Positions 19,301 through 26,313 of a DNA stretch of 64,000 nucleotides are shown here, in pieces. Each line of letters starts with the position of its first letter. The stretch's first letter is position 1. Source of the stretch: Flavobacterium cellulosilyticum (GTDB taxonomy: Bacteria; Bacteroidota; Bacteroidia; Flavobacteriales; Flavobacteriaceae); assembly GCF_004349355.1 (NCBI RefSeq), contig NZ_SMFK01000011.1, forward strand, positions 1 through 64,000, given 5' to 3'. The notes under the pieces are model-generated. The model ran no database searches. It had not been told where the DNA came from and was given only the letters and a program-made list of their open reading frames with translations. The translations under genes were made by a program, and so were the position numbers.

Positions 19301-20381
19301 GAATATTACTAAAAAAAGTGGTGGTACAAATCAAAAAATTCAACTTACACCTCGTGGGCAATTACATAAAGAAACCGTTTACGGAAAACTGCAACGTTAT
19401 GAGACTAAAGAAGAAAGCGTAAACGCTAAATTTACTAAAGAATACATCGCTAAAGTTGCCAAAAAAGAATATCGAGAAGCACTTTTGAAACGATTGCAAC
19501 AAAATAACAATGATTCTAAAAAAGCATTTACAGGTAAAAATGCTTTAAACAAAATACCAATTTACATTAGTTTGAAAGATAATATTGTAGTACCTGAAAA
19601 GGTAAAAATAGTATGGTTAGAGGACAATTATACAATACGAAAAGACATTACACCTGATAATTTCAAAGACATAAAAAGCACAGCTAAAGTAATGGATTCG
19701 GGTTTGAAAACTATTTTAGAAAACCGTTTAGCAGAATTTGGTGGCGATGCTAAAAAAGCTTTCGTGAATTTAGACGAAAATCCAATTTGGCAAAACAAAG
19801 AAAAAGGAATTGCGATAAAACGAGTAACTATAAGTGGTGTGAGCAATGCGCAAGCCTTGCATACCAAGAAAGATCATTTAGGCAACGAAATTTTAGATGA
19901 AAACGAGAACCCAATTCCAGTAGATTTTGTGAGTACAGGAAATAATCATCACGTGGCTATTTACAAAGACGAAAAAGGCAATCTACAAGAAGAAGTAGTT
20001 TCATTTTATGATGCTGTTGTTCGTATAAATTTAGGGTTATCCGTTATCAACAAAAATCACAAAAAAGGTTGGGAGTTCCTATTCTCTATGAAGCAAAATG
20101 AGTTTTTTATATTTCCGTCAGAGAGTTTCAATCCACACGAAATGGATTTATTAAACTCTAGTAATTATCATTTGATAAGTCCTAATATTTTTAGAGTGCA
20201 GAAGTTTGGGTCCCTTCTTTCAGGTTTTTGGTTTAGACATCATTTAGAAACTCAAATTGAAACACCAAAAGAATTAAAAGGTATTACTTTTAAAGTAATT
20301 CAAAGCGCTAATAATTTAAAAGATATAATAAAAGTCCGTATCAATCATTTAGGTCAAATTGTTCAACTTGGAGAATATTAA
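16320..20381 (+). CDS. cas9: CRISPR effector nuclease Cas9, type II-C
   Basis: RNA-guided dual nuclease of 1353 residues. RuvC-I has D8 (GLDLGTTSIGW); the arginine-rich bridge helix is at 61-81; RuvC-II has E664 (VELAREL); HNH has H745 (DIEHIIPKSR) and N768, with the same H-to-N spacing of 23 as N. meningitidis Cas9; RuvC-III has D912 (HHAMDA). All catalytic residues are present, so an active enzyme is expected. The C-terminal third should be the PAM-interacting part. No csn2 or cas4 is present, which fits subtype II-C. A 5' fragment of cas1 begins 3 bp after its stop. Confidence 0.97.
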   Translation: MKKILGLDLGTTSIGWSFINESESENETSSIINTGVRIVPLSTDEEADFKKGNTISINADRTLKRGARRGLQRFKQRRNALLETFSKIKFIPRDFIYAETGKETTFSSYQLRAKAAVEAVTKEELVQVLLMLNKKRGYKSSRKAKTAEEGEAIDGMKIAKEIFENNLTPGQWVFNSLSNGGKYIPDFYRSDLQKEMEKIVYYQNPFHSEQMNNKLLEDIQGKSRTQTSQHFTKTLKIELAENKGTREETKLQHYKWRDEALTNELDLKVLALILTEINNQINQSSGYLGAISDRSKELYFNQETVGQFQYKQLQKNVHSKLKNQVFYRRDYLDEFENIWETQTRFHPELNDKLKSEVRDITIFYQRKLKSQKHLVSFCEFEKGHKAIPKSSPLFQEFRIWQNLNNVVVKNEITKEPFLLDEDLKKLITQELLFKDSMTDSQLLNFCGLKKAEYSVNFKKIEGNRTNTEIYKAFEKILVLEGNDELDISKLDAIDIKTTIKSVFSDLEINTKLLNFDTTIQGNDFDKQPYYQLWHLLYSSEEDEPLKKTLMTKFGFKDNHIPFLLNVKLQADYGSLSAKAIKKILPHLMDGHIYDKACLLVGYNHSSSLTTEQNNERILKNTLELLKKNSLRNPVVEKILNQMINVINAIIADSTMGKPDEIRVELARELKNNNEQRSEMTKEINKSTAEHEQIRKLLHTEFGIHRVTRNDIIRYKLWKESDGISLYTGKPIEPSKLFSKEYDIEHIIPKSRLFDDSFSNKTICERQLNIDKSNKTAYSFLKEKLTPEEFDQFEKRVRGLFGKVSRTKQNKLLMADSDIPEDFIARQLRETQYIAKKAKEILLEVSRNVTTTIGSVTDKLREDWELVDVMKELNWDKYHKLGLTKEEEGKNGERLYKILDWTKRNDHRHHAMDAITVAFTKPAYIQYLNNLNAKTQGEKKAGAIYGIETKYLERDKNNKLRFKSPMKNFREEAKKQLENILISYKAKNKVVTKNKNITKKSGGTNQKIQLTPRGQLHKETVYGKLQRYETKEESVNAKFTKEYIAKVAKKEYREALLKRLQQNNNDSKKAFTGKNALNKIPIYISLKDNIVVPEKVKIVWLEDNYTIRKDITPDNFKDIKSTAKVMDSGLKTILENRLAEFGGDAKKAFVNLDENPIWQNKEKGIAIKRVTISGVSNAQALHTKKDHLGNEILDENENPIPVDFVSTGNNHHVAIYKDEKGNLQEEVVSFYDAVVRINLGLSVINKNHKKGWEFLFSMKQNEFFIFPSESFNPHEMDLLNSSNYHLISPNIFRVQKFGSLLSGFWFRHHLETQIETPKELKGITFKVIQSANNLKDIIKVRINHLGQIVQLGEY

Positions 20382-20383
20382 TT

Positions 20384-20488
20384 ATGATAAAACGCACCCT
20401 TTTCTTCGACAATCCCGCTTATTTGAGCACCAAAAAAGAGCAAATTATAATCTATTATCCAGCTAAATTCAATAGGATTGGGCTTTAG
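20384..20488 (+). pseudogene. Diverged 5' fragment of cas1
   Basis: Starts 3 bp after cas9. The first 26 codons ([18 protein letters not shown]...YP) match those of the intact cas1 at 21300, with 16 of 78 bases different, most of them silent. After codon 26 the sequence runs into REP-like DNA and stops at TAG 20486-20488. The mostly synonymous differences mean the two copies evolved as working genes in separate lineages; this is not a simple recent duplication. It marks the original cas9-cas1 junction. Confidence 0.8.
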
Positions 20489-20640
20489 CCCATTCGACAA
20501 AAATAGAAATATATAAAATGGCTATAGCCAAAATATTTCGGCTAAAGCCAATATTCAAAATCAATTATTATATCCCTCCAGCTAAAGCTGGAGGCAATTC
20601 AAAAACTAAAGCTGGAGGCAATTCAAAAATGAGAACAATA
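20470..20640. repeat. REP-like palindromes left of the RAYT gene
   Basis: A run of short palindromes: TGGGCTTTAGCCCA (20479-20492), GGCTATAGCC (about 20520-20529), CGGCTAAAGCC, the perfect hairpin CCTCCAGC-TAAA-GCTGGAGG (20575-20594), and a partial second copy of its right half followed by CAATTCAAAAA. The GGCT-TTA/TAA-AGCC core is shared by all. These are candidate substrates for the transposase that follows. Confidence 0.7.
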
Positions 20641-20653
20641 TAATAATCAAATT

Positions 20654-21085
20654 ATGTCATACATCAAAACCTATATTCATTTTGTTTGGAGTACAAAAAA
20701 CAGAATTCCTTTTTTGGACAGCAAAGAATTAAGACAAAAAGTGTGGCGTCATATCAAAGAAAATGCCCAAGAGAAAGTGATTTTTGTAGATCATGTTAAT
20801 GGATATACCGATCATTGCCATTGTTTGGTTTCTATAGAAGCAGATCAAACCATTCAAAAAGTAACGCAACTCATCAAAGGGGAATCTTCGTTTTGGATTA
20901 ACAAAAATAAATTGTGTTTAGAGAAATTTGAATGGCAAGATGAATATTTTGCTGTTTCGGTTTCGGAATCTATGCTTGATAAAGTTCGAAATTACATTAA
21001 AAATCAAGAAGAACATCATAGCAAACAAACATATCAGGAAGAATATGATGAATTTATTGCTAAATATAAATTTCAAAAAGAATAG
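20654..21085 (+). CDS. REP-associated tyrosine transposase (IS200/IS605 TnpA-like)
   Basis: A 143-residue Y1 HUH single-strand transposase. The HUH motif reads H54-C-H56 (DHCHCLVSI) and the catalytic tyrosine is Y114 in YIKNQ, the usual Y-x3-Q arrangement; the start SYIKTYIHFVWSTKNR is typical for this family. It is flanked on both sides by REP-like hairpins, so it is best seen as a RAYT with its REP palindromes rather than a standard IS with terminal inverted repeats. It sits between the cas1 fragment and intact cas1 and has split the cas operon. Confidence 0.88.
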   Translation: MSYIKTYIHFVWSTKNRIPFLDSKELRQKVWRHIKENAQEKVIFVDHVNGYTDHCHCLVSIEADQTIQKVTQLIKGESSFWINKNKLCLEKFEWQDEYFAVSVSESMLDKVRNYIKNQEEHHSKQTYQEEYDEFIAKYKFQKE

Positions 21086-21087
21086 TT

Positions 21088-21270
21088 TTTTGGCTAAAGC
21101 CATTTATATTATTATCATTTTTTCCCTCCAGCTAAAGCTAGAGGCAATTCATAAAATGAGGTAATTAATATACAGATGCATTTCAAAAGTTGGAGACTAT
21201 TAAAATGAATAGGATTGGGCTTTAGCCCAATCATAAATATATAATATATCAAAAGGCTTTAGCCAAAATT
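21088..21270. repeat. REP-like palindromes right of the RAYT gene
   Basis: TGGCTAAAGCCA (about 21091-21102), hairpin CCTCCAGC-TAAA-GCTAGAGG (21125-21144, one mismatch to the left copy), a second AATAGGATTGGGCTTTAGCCCA (about 21208-21229) and GGCTTTAGCC near 21254. The AATAGGATTGGGCTTTAGCC words on each side form direct repeats flanking the whole unit. Confidence 0.7.
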
Positions 21271-21299
21271 TTAATTGAGCATTTTTAAATCCAAAAACG

Positions 21300-22196
21300 A
21301 TGATAAAACGTACTCTTTTCTTCGGTAACCCAGCGTATTTAAGCACGAAAAATGAACAAATAGTAATCTCATATCCTGACAAAGAACTAGAAATAAAAAC
21401 AGTCGCTATTGAAGATATTGGAGTTGTCGTGCTGGAAAATCAACAAATCACAATTACCAATGGTTTACTCGAAAAACTAACTAATAACAATGTGGCATTA
21501 ATTAATTGTGACCAATTTCATTTACCTATTGGTTTGTTAATGCCTTTGAATGGTCATACAGAACAATCGGAGCGGTTTAAGAACCAAATTAATGCTTCCG
21601 TCCCTCTCAAAAAGAATTTGTGGCAACAAACTATTAGCTCCAAAATTATGAACCAAGCAGGATTGCTCAAAGAAAAAGGAATTCCGTGTCGAAAAATGGA
21701 ACTTTGGGCAAAAGAAGTGACTTCAGGAGATGCTTTAAATCACGAATCGAGAGCCGCTGTTTTTTATTGGCAAAACCTCATCACAGTAGAAAATTTTACT
21801 AGAGGACAAAAAGGAATCCCACCAAACAATTTATTGAACTATGGATATGCCATTTTACGAGCCATTACAGCTAGAGCAATTGTTAGTTCTGGGATGTTGC
21901 CAACTTTGGGCATTTTTCATCGCAACAAATACAATGCCTATTGCCTTGCGGATGATATTATGGAACCCTATCGTCCCTATGTAGATTTGATAGTATGCCA
22001 TATTATGGAAACTGAAGATACTTTTGAAGAATTGACGATTGATATCAAAAAACAATTATTGAACATTGCCAGTATTGATGTTTTCATTGATGGAAAAAAC
22101 AGTCCGTTGATGGTTGCAATGAGTAGAACAACGCATTCCTTACAGGAATGCTTTGAAGGAACAGCAAGGAAAATTTTATACCCTGCATATGTATGA
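21300..22196 (+). CDS. cas1: CRISPR integrase Cas1 (type II)
   Basis: Metal-dependent integrase that, with Cas2, inserts new spacers. The 298-residue protein has the expected active-site residues E149 ([11 protein letters not shown]), H207 ([16 protein letters not shown]) and E222 ([10 protein letters not shown]). It is full length. Upstream is REP DNA instead of cas9, so after the RAYT insertion its transcription must come through the REP unit or from an unrecognised local promoter. cas2 starts 8 bp before its stop. Confidence 0.96.
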   Translation: MIKRTLFFGNPAYLSTKNEQIVISYPDKELEIKTVAIEDIGVVVLENQQITITNGLLEKLTNNNVALINCDQFHLPIGLLMPLNGHTEQSERFKNQINASVPLKKNLWQQTISSKIMNQAGLLKEKGIPCRKMELWAKEVTSGDALNHESRAAVFYWQNLITVENFTRGQKGIPPNNLLNYGYAILRAITARAIVSSGMLPTLGIFHRNKYNAYCLADDIMEPYRPYVDLIVCHIMETEDTFEELTIDIKKQLLNIASIDVFIDGKNSPLMVAMSRTTHSLQECFEGTARKILYPAYV

Positions 22197-22536
22197 CGAT
22201 AATTACACTCGTTTAAACCAATATAGAAGTTTGTGGATATTAGTATTTTTTGACCTTCCAACCGAAACACGCAAAGAGCGTAAAATTGCTAGTTCGTTTC
22301 GCAAGAAATTATTAGACGATGGTTTTTCTATGTTTCAATTTTCGATCTATATGCGATTTTGTGCCAGCCGAGAAAATGCCGAAGTGCACGGAAAAAGAAT
22401 AAAAAACAATCTTCCCGAACATGGAAAAATTGGTGTGATGCAAATAACCGACAAACAATTTGGGATGATGGAACTTTTTTACGGTAAAAAGCAAGTAGAA
22501 ACAGACAAACCTTCACAACAATTAGAGTTATTTTAA
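22189..22536 (+). CDS. cas2: CRISPR-associated Cas2
   Basis: Dimeric partner of Cas1 in spacer integration. From the ATG at 22189 (overlapping the cas1 stop by 8 bp) it has 115 residues; the frame extends 12 codons upstream to another ATG at 22153, inside cas1. The ferredoxin-like fold is visible: strand [19 protein letters not shown] with the conserved Asp, then [22 protein letters not shown]. The C-terminal tail (SQQLELF) is common in type II Cas2. The array begins 117 bp downstream. Confidence 0.94.
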   Translation: MYDDNYTRLNQYRSLWILVFFDLPTETRKERKIASSFRKKLLDDGFSMFQFSIYMRFCASRENAEVHGKRIKNNLPEHGKIGVMQITDKQFGMMELFYGKKQVETDKPSQQLELF

Positions 22537-22653
22537 TGGTACAGGATAAGAAAACAGACTAACTCGCTGTATTACACCAAACAAGCACCACTTCTTTTCA
22601 TTTTCAAAATAAGCTCATAACTGCCAACATATCAAACGATTGAATCGCGGTAT

Positions 22654-25600
22654 GTTGGGAATTATAAGCTAAAATACAATTTTGAAAGCAATTCACAACT
22701 CTATAATAAACGGGTATTCCTTTTGGTGTGTTGGGAATTATAAGCTAAAATACAATTTTGAAAGCAATTCACAACAATTCTTGTAACATAGTCGTTTGAA
22801 AGAGGTTGGGAATTATAAGCTAAAATACAATTTTGAAAGCAATTCACAACGATACTATGGAAATTCTATTTTTATTCGTTGTTGGGAATTATAAGCTAAA
22901 ATACAATTTTGAAAGCAATTCACAACACAAGTGTATCAGCAATATCATTAAATGAAGTTGGGAATTATAAGCTAAAATACAATTTTGAAAGCAATTCACA
23001 ACTATATCAAACAGTTGTGATAATCATAATAAGTTGGGAATTATAAGCTAAAATACAATTTTGAAAGCAATTCACAACTAGGTTCTCCTTGATTTTCAAA
23101 TTCTACTGGTTGGGAATTATAAGCTAAAATACAATTTTGAAAGCAATTCACAACATAGCTGTAGACTTATCTATAACAATAGATGTTGGGAATTATAAGC
23201 TAAAATACAATTTTGAAAGCAATTCACAACAACGGTGTTGTTTCCCAAACAGAAGCATCTGTTGGGAATTATAAGCTAAAATACAATTTTGAAAGCAATT
23301 CACAACTTATGTAATAGGTTAATATTTATATTATTTGTTGGGAATTATAAGCTAAAATACAATTTTGAAAGCAATTCACAACATTTGTAATTGATTTTCT
23401 TGGTTTATTTTAGTTGGGAATTATAAGCTAAAATACAATTTTGAAAGCAATTCACAACTTCGCTTTCGCATCAGCGTTATCGATTTTGTTGGGAATTATA
23501 AGCTAAAATACAATTTTGAAAGCAATTCACAACATATAACCGCCATACAATTCATTAACAGTAGTTGGGAATTATAAGCTAAAATACAATTTTGAAAGCA
23601 ATTCACAACAGATATGAATATGTACTTGTGCAGCATCAGTTGGGAATTATAAGCTAAAATACAATTTTGAAAGCAATTCACAACTTCTGAGGAGTTGAGG
23701 CTACGCAAGCGTTTGTTGGGAATTATAAGCTAAAATACAATTTTGAAAGCAATTCACAACTAGATTTGTGTATATTTGTTGGGCTTAGGTGTTGGGAATT
23801 ATAAGCTAAAATACAATTTTGAAAGCAATTCACAACACAATAAGTCTAATTATTTTATCAACTTTTGTTGGGAATTATAAGCTAAAATACAATTTTGAAA
23901 GCAATTCACAACACTAAACCCACAGTAAGTACAAACGTGTGTGTTGGGAATTATAAGCTAAAATACAATTTTGAAAGCAATTCACAACTCATGCAGGTAT
24001 TGCCCCATATTTTGGTCAGTTGGGAATTATAAGCTAAAATACAATTTTGAAAGCAATTCACAACTATGGATAAGTAATGTTTTATATTTTTCGTGTTGGG
24101 AATTATAAGCTAAAATACAATTTTGAAAGCAATTCACAACTGTCGTTACATTATAATAATCATTTGTCTTGTTGGGAATTATAAGCTAAAATACAATTTT
24201 GAAAGCAATTCACAACTCTTCTGTTAAAGTAAAGTATAAGTTTTGAGTTGGGAATTATAAGCTAAAATACAATTTTGAAAGCAATTCACAACTAAGCAAC
24301 CTATTGACATTGTGTGATGGTGGTTGGGAATTATAAGCTAAAATACAATTTTGAAAGCAATTCACAACTTGTACTGCTTTGTTTGTTTGTCTAATGCGTT
24401 GGGAATTATAAGCTAAAATACAATTTTGAAAGCAATTCACAACTGTCACAATTAGAGTTAGATGGTCTTTATTGTTGGGAATTATAAGCTAAAATACAAT
24501 TTTGAAAGCAATTCACAACGCAATTAGAATCTACGTCAATGAATCTGCAGTTGGGAATTATAAGCTAAAATACAATTTTGAAAGCAATTCACAACTAGGT
24601 GTTTCGACACCTTTAGTATATTTTCGTTGGGAATTATAAGCTAAAATACAATTTTGAAAGCAATTCACAACAAATTCTATCAGCAAATTCAGAATCTTGT
24701 TGTTGGGAATTATAAGCTAAAATACAATTTTGAAAGCAATTCACAACACGGGAGTCCCAGTTGCACCAACAGCTACCGTTGGGAATTATAAGCTAAAATA
24801 CAATTTTGAAAGCAATTCACAACAAAGAATCCTATTCAGTTAAAATGGGAGGGTTGGGAATTATAAGCTAAAATACAATTTTGAAAGCAATTCACAACTA
24901 GTAAAAGACTTTATTACGCTATCGTATTGTTGGGAATTATAAGCTAAAATACAATTTTGAAAGCAATTCACAACAATCGCTGCATTGTTTTACGTTTTCT
25001 AATGGTTGGGAATTATAAGCTAAAATACAATTTTGAAAGCAATTCACAACGGAGGTTTAGTGGTTAATGCCAATTCCTTTGTTGGGAATTATAAGCTAAA
25101 ATACAATTTTGAAAGCAATTCACAACTAAGAATATATAATAAATCATTGTCTTTGCGTTGGGAATTATAAGCTAAAATACAATTTTGAAAGCAATTCACA
25201 ACTAATGAGTAAAATAAAACGTCATTACAAAAGTTGGGAATTATAAGCTAAAATACAATTTTGAAAGCAATTCACAACAAGGAGTCGTAGATCCTTTGTT
25301 AAATGAAGTTGGGAATTATAAGCTAAAATACAATTTTGAAAGCAATTCACAACGGGACCACAATTGTTTCTCCAAAACAAGTTGTTGGGAATTATAAGCT
25401 AAAATACAATTTTGAAAGCAATTCACAACACAAAACTAAACCTATCTTCAATGAAAATAGTTGGGAATTATAAGCTAAAATACAATTTTGAAAGCAATTC
25501 ACAACACCTACAATCTGAGCATTTAATGCGAATGGGTTGGGAATTATAAGCTAAAATACAATTTTGAAAGCAATTCACAACAAGGTGAGAACGAGAGAGA

Positions 25601-25885
25601 GAGGGGAGAGAGTTGGGAATTATAAGCTAAAATACAATTTTGAAAGCAATTCACAACAGTTTCGGAACAACAGCAGGCGACGGCACAGTTGGGAATTATA
25701 AGCTAAAATACAATTTTGAAAGCAATTCACAACCTGTCTAAAGATGCTTGAGAATATTCTCCTGTTGGGAATTATAAGCTAAAATACAATTTTGAAAGCA
25801 ATTCACAACAAATGGAGACTCCTACACTAAAATTATTATGTTGGGAATTATAAGCTAAAATACAATTTTGAAAGCAATTCACAAC
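22654..25885 (-). CRISPR. Type II-C CRISPR array, 43 repeats and 42 spacers
   Basis: I counted 43 copies of a 46-bp repeat (plus strand: GTTGGGAATTATAAGC...GAAAGCAATTCACAAC), first at 22654-22699 and last at 25840-25885. Every repeat has the same length and I saw no variant base. There are 36 spacers of 30 bp and six of 29 bp (starting at 22776, 23459, 23610, 24369, 24824 and 25279), which accounts exactly for 3232 bp. Strand is given as minus because the tracrRNA anti-repeat pairs with the minus-strand repeat and a leader promoter lies at 26012-26040. Spacers near 25840 should be the newest. Confidence 0.98.
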
Positions 25886-26040
25886 GGAAAATCGTTGCAA
25901 CAAAATCGGAAGGTCGATTTTCCGTTGTTAATTGGATGATTAAGACTGTGAAAAATAGAAAAATATTTTGTTGTAAATGTTACAACAAAACTTCTGGGTG
26001 GAACGATTAATCAAAAATAGAGGATTTCAACATATTCCAA
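25886..26040 (-). promoter_or_regulatory. CRISPR leader with promoter
   Basis: On the minus strand TTG (26038-26040), an 18-nt spacer and TATTTTTG (26012-26019) form a good Bacteroidota promoter reading into the array, about 125 bp before the first transcribed repeat. The leader also holds a 25-bp palindrome (25966-25990) and a 9-bp inverted repeat GGAAAATCG / CGATTTTCC (25886-25894 and 25914-25922) touching the last repeat. No gene lies in 25886-26313. Confidence 0.65.
25966..25990. promoter_or_regulatory. Palindrome in the CRISPR leader
   Basis: TTTTGTTGTAA-ATG-TTACAACAAAA, two perfect 11-bp arms around 3 bp. The arm ends resemble the repeat ends (GTTGTGAA / TTCACAAC). It could be a binding site for the adaptation proteins or a regulator, or a weak hairpin in the leader RNA. 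Confidence 0.5.
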
Positions 26041-26104
26041 ATATTTGTCAACGTTAAAAACAACAGTAATACATGGGTTTACCATAAATTTTAGTTTTTA
26101 ATAA

Positions 26105-26196
26105 AAATATTTCTATACTTTATCAAAATCTTATCACAATAAGGCTATATGCCGTAGATGAAAATCTTTAGTCCTGCTTCGGTGGGACTTTTTGTT
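26105..26196 (+). ncRNA. Second tracrRNA-like sequence
   Basis: On the plus strand: CACAATAAGG (26135-26144), identical to the same block in the real tracrRNA, then a GGC-TATAT-GCC nexus-like hairpin (26143-26153), then an 8-bp terminator stem AGTCCTGC-TTCG-GTGGGACT and five T (26170-26193). The layout (anti-repeat end, nexus, terminator) is that of a II-C tracrRNA tail. The sequence upstream (ATCAAAATCTTAT) pairs poorly with the local repeat beyond the first six bases, so it would fit a different repeat. It may be a relic or a second guide-RNA partner; expression is unknown. Confidence 0.5.
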
Positions 26197-26313
26197 TTCA
26201 TAAACAGTTTACTAATTGTCACCTTTAATATTGGTAATAAAATAACACCTAACAGGTTTTAAAAACGGGTTAGGATTTAGCATTAAAATTTAAAAATAAA
26301 TAAAACGTGTAGT

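Noticed and set aside
20384..20488. Cas1 fragment as a target-site duplication of the transposase
   Set aside because: It is too long and too diverged (16 of 78 bases), and HUH transposases of this type make no target duplication.
23496..24449. Minus-strand open frames with repeated NCFQNCILAYNSQ words
   Set aside because: They are translations of the CRISPR repeats and not genes.
24444..24473. Spacer sharing ACAATTAGAGTTA with the end of cas2
   Set aside because: A 13-bp match is expected by chance between 1.25 kb of AT-rich spacers and 64 kb of sequence.
22654..25885. Array transcription on the plus strand, following the cas genes
   Set aside because: The tracrRNA anti-repeat and its terminator fix crRNA on the minus strand, and a minus-strand leader promoter exists.
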